Assembly: GCA_037441525.1 (NCBI GenBank)
Contig: JBBISA010000058.1
Location: 1-25,548 of the forward strand
Direction of reading: 5' to 3'
Source of the DNA: SKVR01 sp037441525
Lineage (GTDB): Bacteria > Bacteroidota > Bacteroidia > Bacteroidales > UBA7960
Length of the DNA: 25,548 bases
In this document: piece after piece, positions 1 through 9,298 of the stretch
Position numbering within the stretch: position 1 is the first letter of the stretch
Layout of the letters: each line of letters begins with the position of its first letter
The notes under the pieces: generated by a model
Told to the model about the DNA's origin: nothing
The model's input: the letters and a program-made list of their open reading frames with translations, nothing else
Database searches by the model: none
Program-made: the position numbers and the translations under genes

Positions 1-621
1 AATAAAAAATGGGACCTCAATATATCGTTTATTAAAATAAGTTGGATTTCGATCTGGATATGGATGGTAGCCGATTGCAGCTACATGATAATAATTTCTT
101 TCGGGGGGATCGGTAAAACCAAAATTATAAGTAGTAGATGTAACCGGATAACCGGCATGGTAATCTGTTATAGTATACGAAGTTATGGGCCTGGTAACAA
201 TTTTTGATGGTATTCTGCTTGATGCTGTTATTCTTTTATGGCCGGGCACTGCTATTTCAATTTTGTAATTTTTTTCAGCAGTCGGGATAATAGAATTGTT
301 TGTAAAACAGGAATCGATAGCCACCTTAACAGAATCGGGAGTCCGATAAACATATTGTCTCTCAAATGAAAGAAAACCCAGTGACCGGTTATTTTCAAAT
401 ATTTCTACTTGTGCATCCCTTATCACCTGCGATTGTACATCGTGGTATGGCGAAATGGTTGTACTTAAATATACCCTTAAAGGCTCCCCATCAGCAAATA
501 AACAATTAACTACAATTTGTGGATCCTTTTCTCCTGGCAGATAATCCATTTCATCCAGGCAGGCAGTAAATAAGAATAGGATCGCAGTATTTATAAATAT
601 AATCCGGTAAAGGCACTTCAT
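1..621 (-). CDS. DUF4249 family lipoprotein, partial (3' end beyond window)
   Basis: An open frame of 207 codons runs from an ATG at 621 to the left edge with no stop, so the C-terminus is missing. A short hydrophobic signal ends in LFTAC, giving a lipidated Cys21. The mature part is beta-rich, starts with a conserved-looking PQIVVNCLFADGEPLRVYLS stretch and continues with segments typical of DUF4249 proteins, such as DAQVEIFENN, PTAEKNYKIEI and NYYHVAAIG. DUF4249 proteins are Bacteroidota lipoproteins of unknown function, usually encoded just after a TonB-dependent receptor. That is the case here: the start lies 2 bp after the receptor stop, so the two are probably translated together. I infer an envelope accessory role in uptake of an unknown substrate. 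The family call rests on context and recognisable segments, not a profile search. Confidence 0.8.
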   Translation of the reverse strand, partial: MKCLYRIIFINTAILFLFTACLDEMDYLPGEKDPQIVVNCLFADGEPLRVYLSTTISPYHDVQSQVIRDAQVEIFENNRSLGFLSFERQYVYRTPDSVKVAIDSCFTNNSIIPTAEKNYKIEIAVPGHKRITASSRIPSKIVTRPITSYTITDYHAGYPVTSTTYNFGFTDPPERNYYHVAAIGYHPYPDRNPTYFNKRYIEVPFFI

Positions 622-623
622 AT

Positions 624-3020
624 TCAAAATGTATAAGAGTATGAAACAGATGGAATAATGGGAAGTAAACTAACTTTATAAAGTTTTTTCTCCGATTCAA
701 AATAGTAAAATGCGTTCTTACGGTTATAAAGATTATAAACTCCAAAATTCCATTCGCCTACTCCCCGTTTTCTTTTTTGCTTGATTGAGTAGCCCGCATC
801 GAGTCTATGGAATGACGGTAACCTGTAGTTATTGCGCAAAGTGTAGTTGGGAAGATAGCTTTCAAAGAGATAATCTGAATAGAGACAGGGAAATTTTGAG
901 TGAGTGCCTTCAAAACTTTCAAAGGCAAAGGATACAGGATTACCCGTTGCAAAAATCCAGTTCACACTCAACTGGTGCTTTTCATTAAACTTATAAGTAC
1001 CTGTTAATGAAACATTATGCCTTCTGTCGTATTTATATGGGAATACCCTACCGAAGCTAATACTATCGAACTGCCTGTCGGCCTTAGAGAGTGTGTAGCT
1101 AACCCATCCCTGCAATTTGCCTGTTCTTTTTTCGAGCATAAACTCAATCCCGGTAGATTTTCCAATGCCTGCTTCTACCTATGTTTGCCACGAAGCATTG
1201 TCGAAAAAACTGGCTCCTTCCTTGTATTCCAAAACATTGGTAAGTGTTTTATGATATGCTTCAACAGAGAACAGATAATGGCTATTCTTTCCTGTAAAAA
1301 TAATCCCGGAAGAAAATTGTTCAGAATTTACTGGTTTAATGGTTTGGGTAGATGGGACCCACAAATCGGTAGGCAGGCTTATTCCGGAATTTGAAAGCAA
1401 ATGGATATTCTGACCCATTCGCGAATAAGAACCATTGACTGACACATAAGGTGAAGCCATATATTTAAAACTAACCCTTGGCTCATGGTGTTGATAAAAC
1501 TGTTGACCATACATGGAAAAGATGTTGTACCTATATCCGGCATTTACATTTAAATGCTTACTTATGTTCCAATCATCTTCAATATAAATTGAGAATTCGT
1601 TACCTGCAAAACTCTCTTCTATTTGCGTTGAGTCCACTTTCAAATCTCTGTACAAATCGTTAAGATAAAATATTTCCCGGCCAGGATTGTAGGAATGAGC
1701 TGTGTAATCCAACCCAAACCTAAGGTAATGTGATGGAATATTACTGAAACCAAAATCAACTTTAGCACCCCAATCCTTTAATCCGGAAAACAACGCAAGT
1801 TGGTGACTTTCGGTTACCTTTTCGCCGCCAACTACACTGTAGTTAGTGAATGACTCCAAGTTATAATAATTAAAGTTGCTATATTTTAGGGTGGTGTTGG
1901 CAAAAAGACCATTGGTAAATATATGATTCCAGCGTAACGATGCAATGTTGTTTCCATAACCCAGTTTCCACCTGTATTCGTTTTTTAATCCGGCTAAAAC
2001 TCCGGTGTTATTAACATCTGCATCACCTATAACCTTTAACCTGAAAGGATCCTTTGATCCATAATAGCTTAAGATGAGCCTGTTTTTTGCATTTTGTAAA
2101 TAGTTTATTTTTGCGGTAATATCGTAAAAAGAATAATTATATGCCCTTCTTTCCACATCATCCTGCAAAAAATGTATTAAAGGCATAGCAATTAAATCAA
2201 GTAACGTTCTGCGTGCTGAAACCATTACCGAGAGTTTATCCTGTACAATAGGCCCTTCCAGCAAAATTTTAGAAGAAATAATACCTGCTGTGGCATTTCC
2301 CTGCCATTGTTTCATATTGCCTTCCTTAAGCCGCAGATCAAGCACCGAAGAAGCCCGGCCCCCATAACGTGCAGGATATCCACCTTTTATAAGAGTAGCG
2401 CTTTTTAATGCGTCGGCATTATAAATTGACACAATCCCAAACAAATGATTTGAGCTATATACAGGTACATCATCAATCAGGATTAGATTATGTTCAGGGG
2501 CTCCTCCTCTTACCGAAATATTCGCAGTACCTTCAGTGGCAAACTGAACACCAGGCAAAAAAGTTAAACTCTTTATAAGATCCTGTTCACCAAGCAAAGC
2601 AGTGCTCGATTTAATCTGGCTTAAGGGTATATTTACTTGCCCGCTGTTTAATGATATTGTGCTGTTTATGCTTTCTGACTGCACTACCACCTCTTCCATT
2701 AAGGTGGAAATGGGTTGTAATTTAATTACTATAAAGGTATCAGTAAGATTAATAGTGTTTATTATAAGGGTTTGGTAACCGATAAAGGAAATCCTTAAAT
2801 CAACCGGTTCGGTATTGCGAATTGTAAAACTAAAGTAACCATAGCCGTTTGTAACGAATACCTGATTTTGGGAATGAACAGACAAAGTAGCTCCTGGCAA
2901 ACGTTCAGCTGATAACATGTCCTCAACAAATCCTCTTACGCTTAACCTTTGGGAGTATAGTTCCTGGAAAAAGCAAATAAAGGATAATAACACAAGAATA
3001 GACCGGATAAGCCTTAACAT
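624..3020 (-). pseudogene. TonB-dependent receptor interrupted by an in-frame TAG
   Basis: The frame holds 799 codons from ATG 3020 to TGA 624. It encodes a signal peptide (about 1-23), a CarboxypepD_reg-like beta-sandwich (about 27-105), a plug domain (about 115-230, with VRGGAPEHNLILIDDVPVY and GGYPARYGG) and a beta-barrel ending in the aromatic residue F, as outer-membrane barrels do. Codon 614 is TAG (1179-1181), directly after FDNASWQT. The same frame then continues uninterrupted for 184 more sense codons (VEAGIGKSTGIEFMLEKRTG onward), which match the usual C-terminal barrel. As read, translation would stop before the last strands and give a non-functional barrel. No frameshift is involved. 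The DUF4249 partner follows after 2 bp and is open as far as it can be seen. Family membership is clear; the substrate is unknown. The TAG could be a real nonsense mutation or a sequence error. Confidence 0.88.
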
Positions 3021-3530
3021 TTTAACAAAAAATTAATTTAAAACCATACTATTAAAATCTGATACCCCAGTCCCCTTATATGAAAACTGATACAATTTGA
3101 AATATTTGAAGAATTATTCAAATACTGTAGTCAAAAATCCAATAATAAAACAAAATACAATTAAAAGCTTTTATACCATTAAAATTCAAAATCTTAATTG
3201 GTAAATCAAAAATAAACCAAAACAGATACATTAATATTTCTTAATAAAATCTTACATTCAAAAATATAACATGATTTTAATATTACAACATTTCGCATAA
3301 ATTTAGACACATTCTAAATAATAGAATAACACATTGATTATGAATAATATATTAACTCAAAAAAAAAAAAGAATACCACTTAAAATTGGTATTCTTTTTT
3401 TAACACTTACAAAAAGAATTACTTTACCTTAATATTTACAATTAGAAATGATTTATCCCAAACGATTGAAGGTAGTTTTACATAACAATATCCAGCGAAA
3501 TTGCTTAAGCATCATTGATTTTACCCAAAA
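3021..3530. other. AT-rich intergenic region with receptor leader
   Basis: This 510-bp gap lies between the receptor start and the end of the CotH-kinase gene. It is very AT-rich and contains no credible ORF. It holds the bidirectional terminator at 3359-3401. Two minus-strand TATTTTTG sequences (3259-3266 and 3207-3214) fit the Bacteroidota -7 consensus TAnnTTTG, but neither has a clear TTTG at -33, so the receptor promoter is only suggested. Confidence 0.6.
3359..3401. terminator. Bidirectional intrinsic terminator
   Basis: An A-run (3359-3370) is followed by GAATACCA (3371-3378), an 8-nt loop, the perfect complement TGGTATTC (3387-3394) and a T-run (3395-3401). The 8-bp stem can extend through the flanking A/T runs and has a U-tract in either direction. 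It lies about 130 bp after the CotH-kinase stop and separates that gene from the receptor pair. Confidence 0.88.
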
Positions 3531-6500
3531 TCACCTTTTAACAAACCTTGCAGTAGAAATGCTTCCACTTGCATCTGCGGCTCTTACAAGGTAAACGCCC
3601 TTCTGAAGTGGTGACACATCAACATTACGCTGGTTGGTATTAATAACCAATCGACCTGTCATATCGATAATACTTATGGTTACCCATTGCTTTGTGCCTT
3701 CAATGGTAATATGATCACCTGCCGGGTTTGGGAAAACCATTAAACGCGATGTTAGGTCAGCAGCATTTTCAACAGTAGATGAAAGCGGAAAACCAGCAAT
3801 ACTGAAATTATTGAAGGTTACCCTGTTGCCATTGTCGGCGGTTGGATTGGTTGTATTAAACCGTAATCTTATCCTGAAATGAGGATTCCCTGAAACCGTT
3901 GCGATGCCTGTATAATCAACGGTAAACAACTGGTAATCGTTGGTTAGGGGAAAACTGTTGGTGGTAAGACCTGTGGTGATCCATACGGGTGTTTCTGTAA
4001 CTGAATAATCAATGATAAGTCCGCTTGCAGCCCCTTCGTCTTTGGCGGCAAACTGAAACTTCACATCCTTAAAGCCCTGGGTAGGAGCAACAAAATAGAG
4101 GGTGTTCTCTCCCCCATCGCCACTGAAAGGCTGTTTGACCTGAAGCCCGCGCATAGCAGCATGGGCAAAGGCAACACCATTATTACCAAGGGGTTGGTAG
4201 TTGATTTCGGTGGGGCTGTTGCGCCGCTCCATCGATGCTTTTCGCCAGTTGGGATCGCCACTGGCAAAAGGATAGCCGGCAAGGGCTGACTTGTAATTAA
4301 GGCGTGCACCTGTATTGATGGTGTAAGTGGGGTCGACCCACTCAAGGGGAGTGTCGTTTACAATCGTATTACCAATAAACCAGAAATGGATAAGATCGGG
4401 TTCGGGAGCCTTAACGAAATGGGCGGTTAACTGGGTATTACCAGCCATAGACAGGCTTATGGCAGGTGTGGTAGCTGCCGAGCCTCCTGACCAGCGGCTG
4501 AACATATAGCCGGGCAAAGGTTTGGCTTCCAGTTGCATGGGAACTCCACGAAAATAGGTTCCACTCCAGGGATAGGGATTTTTTGACACTCCCATAGTGG
4601 CGGGTCTTACATCGATGGTATTCACCGTTACATAACCGTGGCTTGCAGCCGAAACATCAACAGTGAGTGTTGAAGTTCCGGAGAGCCCAAACTTCTGCTG
4701 CATATGCTGAAACTGGGATGCTGGTCGCTGCCTGGCAAAGGTGCGCAGTACCTGGACATTATCGTTCCAAACCTGTATACTTGCCGGCCGGCGCCATCTG
4801 TTAATATGCTCTTCCATTTCTGGGGCAAGAAGCCCGGCGATGGAATCAATTGCGCTGATTACATGTGCCTGTCTGAAGGTGGTATTGAGCAGGTCACAAT
4901 AGCGGTTGATGAATTTATTCCTGAACTCGGTATTTTCGAGCAGCTTGCGAAGCATAAGGGTTGACCATTCCGGGTTTGGCCAGAAAGGACCTGAAGGAGC
5001 GGTGGCAAATGCCAGTGTGTTATGCGAAGGCCCTTCGCCGAGCCCGGGAACATAGGTAAACGGCAGATCGAATCCAAAGTCGGTATCAAGTATCATCCAG
5101 CGCCACCGCCCGTCCCGAACCCCGTTGGCAGGTGAAAAACCTTCGCGATTATAGCGCCAGTAAAGAACATTATTGCCAGGCCAGTCGGTATTCTTCACAA
5201 AAATGTGGGTAAGCTGAAAATCGATAAAACTTTCAACATCCATCCTTTCCTTAACCTGATTGTAGTTGGATGTATTTGCAAGGTTGTTGTTCCGTATAAA
5301 ATTCACCATGTTGTCGTAATGTGCCTTTCCCTGCTCATTTCCCCATCTGTAAGCCGAATTATCGCTCAGAATGGTCATTTCGTTTTCTTCAATGCCATAT
5401 TTGGCAAAAATATAGCGGTCGTCGTATTTATCCCTGATGTTGTGGATGCCCCAGTACTCACCGTTGATGAACAGGATGGCAGGCTGGTAATATTGCGTTT
5501 CAACATTCAGGTTTTTGGCCAGGTACTGAAAAACGCCATCGCGGAAAATGGTAAAATCCCAGTCGTTACCCGAGTTGCGCAGGATAAACCGTTTATACAT
5601 ATCGGTCTTCTTATCAGGAAAGAGCTGATAATTAAGCCATGAACTACCATATTCACCCCTCATTACTATACGGAAACTTTTCCGGGGGCGGCTGCGGGTA
5701 GTATTGCCATGGAGCCTTATGCCCAGGTCTTCCTTAAAGGCAACGTCGCCGGCTTTGGTTAATAAAGTTAGGTGTGCAGGGCGTTCCCATTCGTCCTGGA
5801 AATAATTCTGATGGTTACCATGTACATAAATTCCGGTTTCGTCATCAAACAGGTTCTTGTTATCGGTGGCAAGCGAAAACACCGGGAGAGTGTAGCGTGC
5901 TGCTGCCTTATTGTTAACAATGTATGATGCGGTATAAACCCGTTCGGGTGGTGCAGTGGGATGAAAAGCTTTTGCCCTTACCACATTGATTTTGAATACT
6001 TCTCCTACAGGTGGCTGCCATCCCTCAAAGTAGGGTGGTCCGGTTTGGGAGTTGTTATTTGTGGGGATCATGGATATGGTATTGCTCTGTCCGTTGCGGG
6101 CGGCAATGGTGATGGGAATTGTATAGACCGGTGAGTCCTGTGTAGGTTCAGAACCATCGAGTGTATAACGGATGGTGGTACCGGCATCAGGCGAGGTTAT
6201 GGTTAGGTTGAAGCCTGTTGAATAATACCCATCGGTATGCGAGAATTCAAGGGGTTGTAATAGAGATGTATAGCCAGGCCCTTCGTTGGCGTATCCCGGT
6301 GTGGGTTGGGTAAGATAGCTGAATGTTTCTGTGCCGTTGGGCAACCTCCCCCAGGATATATTGGTTTGATGGCGCACTTCATCGACCTGATCAATGATTT
6401 CCCCATCGGGAGAACTAAAAATCACAGGCTCACCATCGGCTGAAATACGAAAATTGGTATGCAGGGGTTGGCCAGGTTGCGCCCTGTCTTTTCCTGAAGC

Positions 6501-7133
6501 CCAAATCACAAGGTACTGGCCCGGAAAAATTGAGGTTTCTGGAAAAGTCCATTTATCAGGAATGGAAAGGTTATCTGTAAGTTTATAACCCCTAAGATTA
6601 ACCGCAGACCCACCTTCATTGTATATTTCAATCCAGTCTTCAAAATTGCCATCTTCATCGGCATTAATGGCAGAGTTGGATGCCAGCATCTCATTAATTA
6701 CAATCTTAGCACCAACAATATCGGTTATCTGGCCAAAAGTGTTTTTTAAGACAACGTTTGTCGGTCCTACAACAAGCAACCTGTTGGGATCACCATGCCA
6801 CTCACCTAAAGCCCATGTGGGGTTATTGTTTTCCACTAGGAAATATTTATAAGCGTAGCTGTTAGGGGAAATATTACTGAGTGTAAGGGTGTAAATCATC
6901 GGATTTTCTGTAGGTTGCATTTTGAATCCGGGTTCGATTCCAGGCATTGGCCAAACACCGAATGATCCAAACCCGGCAGATGCATCCTGACGGGCTCCGG
7001 AGATATACACCTGGTGAACAACAGGGTTGAAACCTGCTGCAGTGGTCAGGTTCACATTAAAGGTTACGCTAACCTTGGCTGATAATGCCTGGACTAAAAG
7101 CAGAAATACGACAAGAAGGGAAAGATTTTTCAT
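3531..7133 (-). CDS. Secreted multidomain CotH-kinase protein with T9SS sorting domain
   Basis: This 1200-residue protein has a signal peptide (1-19, ending ALSA). An N-terminal beta-sandwich (about 20-130, with YAYKYFLV and GEWHGDPNR) resembles a CBM20/48-type carbohydrate module. A lamin-tail domain (about 143-275, INEMLASNS, DWIEIYNEG) and a chitobiase-type C-terminal domain (about 300-405, IRYTLDGSEPT) follow. The CotH kinase fold (about 410-800) shows LGIRLHGNTTRSRPRKSFRI, NGEYWGIHNIRDKY, KNTDWPGNN and WRWMILDTDFGF, whose acidic residues are plausible catalytic or metal-binding positions. An InlB-like repeat (about 850-935, GYMFSRWSGG) and a beta-rich stretch precede a type A T9SS sorting domain (about 1125-1200, VFPNPAGD to the basic C-terminus KR). 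Known CotH proteins are atypical secreted Ser/Thr kinases. I infer that this one is exported through T9SS and surface-attached or released; its target is unknown. Confidence 0.9.
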   Translation of the reverse strand: MKNLSLLVVFLLLVQALSAKVSVTFNVNLTTAAGFNPVVHQVYISGARQDASAGFGSFGVWPMPGIEPGFKMQPTENPMIYTLTLSNISPNSYAYKYFLVENNNPTWALGEWHGDPNRLLVVGPTNVVLKNTFGQITDIVGAKIVINEMLASNSAINADEDGNFEDWIEIYNEGGSAVNLRGYKLTDNLSIPDKWTFPETSIFPGQYLVIWASGKDRAQPGQPLHTNFRISADGEPVIFSSPDGEIIDQVDEVRHQTNISWGRLPNGTETFSYLTQPTPGYANEGPGYTSLLQPLEFSHTDGYYSTGFNLTITSPDAGTTIRYTLDGSEPTQDSPVYTIPITIAARNGQSNTISMIPTNNNSQTGPPYFEGWQPPVGEVFKINVVRAKAFHPTAPPERVYTASYIVNNKAAARYTLPVFSLATDNKNLFDDETGIYVHGNHQNYFQDEWERPAHLTLLTKAGDVAFKEDLGIRLHGNTTRSRPRKSFRIVMRGEYGSSWLNYQLFPDKKTDMYKRFILRNSGNDWDFTIFRDGVFQYLAKNLNVETQYYQPAILFINGEYWGIHNIRDKYDDRYIFAKYGIEENEMTILSDNSAYRWGNEQGKAHYDNMVNFIRNNNLANTSNYNQVKERMDVESFIDFQLTHIFVKNTDWPGNNVLYWRYNREGFSPANGVRDGRWRWMILDTDFGFDLPFTYVPGLGEGPSHNTLAFATAPSGPFWPNPEWSTLMLRKLLENTEFRNKFINRYCDLLNTTFRQAHVISAIDSIAGLLAPEMEEHINRWRRPASIQVWNDNVQVLRTFARQRPASQFQHMQQKFGLSGTSTLTVDVSAASHGYVTVNTIDVRPATMGVSKNPYPWSGTYFRGVPMQLEAKPLPGYMFSRWSGGSAATTPAISLSMAGNTQLTAHFVKAPEPDLIHFWFIGNTIVNDTPLEWVDPTYTINTGARLNYKSALAGYPFASGDPNWRKASMERRNSPTEINYQPLGNNGVAFAHAAMRGLQVKQPFSGDGGENTLYFVAPTQGFKDVKFQFAAKDEGAASGLIIDYSVTETPVWITTGLTTNSFPLTNDYQLFTVDYTGIATVSGNPHFRIRLRFNTTNPTADNGNRVTFNNFSIAGFPLSSTVENAADLTSRLMVFPNPAGDHITIEGTKQWVTISIIDMTGRLVINTNQRNVDVSPLQKGVYLVRAADASGSISTARFVKR

Positions 7134-7353
7134 TTGACTTTTTGTTCAATAATTATTTGTCTAAATTAACATAAAAACTAATATTGATTATGGAATTTTG
7201 GTCGGGCAAATCGCTTAAGAAAAGTAGATTTCCTTTAGGTAGTTACCAGTGTGGCTCAGATTCGGTGTATGTGCAATGTGGTGGCAAGAAAGGGTTAATA
7301 ATGCCATCAAAAACAATACGACAAAGATAATTAATATCGGCCAGGTGGCAATT

Positions 7354-7791
7354 TCACGATTTTTCGGAGCATGCCAACATCCAGTGGATTCCAAATTTAT
7401 CAACCACACTGCCAAAGTAGTCTCCCCAGAACATATCCTGAAGCTCCATTTCAACTTTACCTCCATCAGAAAGTGCTTTGAAAAGCCGTTGGGTTTCGGT
7501 GCGGGTGTCAGGTTCAAGATTAATATTAACATTATTACCTTTAACCACATTAAAACCCATCGATTCGGGGGCATCAGACCCCATAAGCATAAAACCACCC
7601 ATTACCGGCAGGGCTACATGCATAACAAGATTTTTATCGTTTTCGGGTATTGGAGGCATCCCCTCTGTGGGTGGCATATCTCCAAATCTGCTAAAACCAC
7701 CATCAAACTCACCACCAAAAACAGATTGGTAAAACAGAAACGCATCCTCGGTTTCTTTTGCAAAGTTCAGGTATATACTAACTCGTGCCAT
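7354..7791 (-). CDS. VOC-superfamily PhnB-like protein
   Basis: This 145-residue protein is full length for the PhnB/3-demethylubiquinone-methyltransferase-like branch of the vicinal oxygen chelate superfamily. It opens with VSIYLNFAKETEDAFLFYQSVFGGEF and has the conserved central MHVALPVMGGFMLMGSD and C-terminal MFWGDYFGSVVDKFGIHWML segments. Such proteins are small cytosolic betaalphabeta-betabetabeta dimers. Their reactions are mostly unknown, and the methyltransferase name attached to many is not supported by chemistry. It stands alone between two intergenic gaps (about 220 bp and 190 bp), so the neighbours do not suggest a pathway. No signal peptide or membrane segment is present. The start is the ATG at 7791; no good ribosome site is visible, which is common in this phylum. 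Confidence 0.88.
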   Translation of the reverse strand: MARVSIYLNFAKETEDAFLFYQSVFGGEFDGGFSRFGDMPPTEGMPPIPENDKNLVMHVALPVMGGFMLMGSDAPESMGFNVVKGNNVNINLEPDTRTETQRLFKALSDGGKVEMELQDMFWGDYFGSVVDKFGIHWMLACSEKS

Positions 7792-7983
7792 AATAAAAAA
7801 TGTTTAAGTGAATAGTTAAATTAAGGTACGAATATTTTGATGATAAATGATTAAAAGCAAATGGGTTGTTTAAGGAGAAATATAAAAGCCCACTAATAGT
7901 GTTATTAAAGGTGTTACCCAATATTACTGCCAGAAAAGCCTAGCAATCCTAACTCTTTTTCAACTTAGGTAAAAACGCTACTA

Positions 7984-8733
7984 TTACAACTGATAAAACG
8001 ACTCATCTCCCTTGCTGCAGCATGCGCCTTCAGTTTTTACTTCCTTGTCGGGGGTGAGTTTCTGACTTTTGGGGCTAATGTAGGGTATGCCCAGCGACAT
8101 ACCGCGGAGTATAAACAGTAACCCCAGGATAATGATAAAAGCGGGGATGATTTTGTTTATTTTCCGGCGAAGGCCTATGCTAATGAAATTTCCGGCCAGC
8201 GAAACCCCCATCATAACCGGCAAAGTACCCAGTCCAAAAACCACCATAAAAAGCACCCCCATAAGAGCATCGTTGGTATTGAGAGCCCCTGCAACCGCCA
8301 CGTAAACCAGCCCACAGGGTAAAAGTCCGTTGAGCAGCCCGATAGTGAACAGTGATGATATAGAATGGTTACTGAACAGGTTCCGGAAATAACCAGCCAG
8401 GCGGCCGGTGAAAAGGCTGTTCCATTGGGAATTAATATTTATCCCCTTAAACAGGAAAGGAAAAACCACTGTGATGATCATTACCATGCCTATCAGTATG
8501 GATGCCCATTGCTGGAAACCCGCCAGGTGAATGCCACGACCCAGAAGCCCGAATATGGCTCCCAGTGCCCCATAGGTAATGCTTCGGCCAAGGTTGTACA
8601 CCATAGCACCCGAGGCTTTGGAAATAATCCCTTTGCGCCCCAAAGGAAGTGCAACCGCTATAGGCCCGCACATGCCAATGCAATGAATGCTGCCTACAAG
8701 GCCAATTACAAGTGCTGTGTATAAATCGTGCAT
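7984..8733 (-). CDS. SafE/DsbD-like membrane protein ending the cbb3 oxidase cluster
   Basis: This is a 249-residue membrane protein with about six hydrophobic segments, of the type annotated as sulfite exporter TauE/SafE or the DsbD transmembrane domain (PF13386-like). I chose the ATG at 8733 because it lies 1 bp after the ccoH stop and begins MHDLYTALVIGLVGSIHC. The frame is open upstream to 8907, but that part would overlap ccoH. The first helix carries HCIGMCGP (H17, C18, M21, C22), and the cytosolic-looking tail carries a vicinal Cys pair (GACCSKG). Related proteins often sit in cco clusters of this phylum. I infer a role in copper delivery or redox maturation of the oxidase rather than sulfite export, but direct evidence is lacking. 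Confidence 0.82.
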   Translation of the reverse strand: MHDLYTALVIGLVGSIHCIGMCGPIAVALPLGRKGIISKASGAMVYNLGRSITYGALGAIFGLLGRGIHLAGFQQWASILIGMVMIITVVFPFLFKGININSQWNSLFTGRLAGYFRNLFSNHSISSLFTIGLLNGLLPCGLVYVAVAGALNTNDALMGVLFMVVFGLGTLPVMMGVSLAGNFISIGLRRKINKIIPAFIIILGLLFILRGMSLGIPYISPKSQKLTPDKEVKTEGACCSKGDESFYQL

Positions 8734-8734
8734 A

Positions 8735-9181
8735 CTATTGCAGGTCAATATTTTTTTCGGTGTAGTAGTCAACCCCCTTCTGTTGCCAGGTAATTTTAAG
8801 GATGAAGCGTCCATGCATGCCAGCCAGGGGAAAAGAAAAACGGTTGCTCTGATCGAGCATAAGGGGCAAATAGCGGTCGTTGGCATCGCTGATACGGTGG
8901 TACACATGTACGAATCCTTCGGTGGATAAGGGTTCGAAAAAGGGAGGGAAAGAAATAATCACACTGCCATTTTCAACGACAGCCAAAATATCATTTACAT
9001 AAGGAAGGGTATTCTGCACCCGGTCTATCATTTCCTGGTGGGCCTGCCCGCGCGGATAGTAGTCCTTTTCAACAAGACTAACATCCTGCCTTACCATAAA
9101 TACCACCATCGAAATAACCATAAGCATAAAGGCCCCCATTGCAATAACGAGCTTTGTACCCCAGTTCCATTGTATTTTCAT
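8735..9181 (-). CDS. ccoH: CcoH/FixH cbb3 oxidase assembly protein
   Basis: This 148-residue protein has one N-terminal membrane helix (about 10-30, KLVIAMGAFMLMVISMVVFMV) and the signature VEKDYYPRGQAHQEMIDR that follows the helix in FixH proteins. An extracytoplasmic beta-sandwich makes up the rest (SVIISFPPFF, FVHVYHRISD, GRFILKITWQQKGVDYY). CcoH stabilises and assembles the cbb3 oxidase in the cytoplasmic membrane. It follows ccoG after a 117-bp gap and is followed 1 bp after its TAG stop by the SafE-like gene, which supports co-transcription. No unusual features. Confidence 0.92.
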   Translation of the reverse strand: MKIQWNWGTKLVIAMGAFMLMVISMVVFMVRQDVSLVEKDYYPRGQAHQEMIDRVQNTLPYVNDILAVVENGSVIISFPPFFEPLSTEGFVHVYHRISDANDRYLPLMLDQSNRFSFPLAGMHGRFILKITWQQKGVDYYTEKNIDLQ

Positions 9182-9298
9182 GTGTTTAATCTATTTTCAA
9201 ACGTTTTCAGGCTCTTCTTAAATCCTTCACATCCAATCTTAAACGAAATTATCTATTAAAAAAAAACTTCCTGTTCTTTAAATCCCGACACCTTATAC

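Noticed and set aside
1179..1181. TAG as a recoded sense codon
   Set aside because: TAG ends seven other genes in the window, so it is an ordinary stop; a nonsense mutation or sequence error is simpler.
5205..5642. Plus-strand open frame of 145 codons
   Set aside because: It lies wholly inside the CotH-kinase gene on the other strand and shows no domain or start signal.
7215..7598. Minus-strand 127-codon frame overlapping the VOC gene, with a hydrophobic tail
   Set aside because: Most of it is the VOC gene in another frame. The tail (7215-7353) has one hydrophobic stretch but no start of its own with any support.
7249..7815. Plus-strand open frame of 188 codons
   Set aside because: It is antisense to the VOC gene, with no recognisable motif; a shadow frame.
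8734..8907. Longer start for the SafE-like gene
   Set aside because: It would overlap ccoH by about 170 bp, and the added residues have no family support; the ATG at 8733 sits 1 bp after the ccoH stop.
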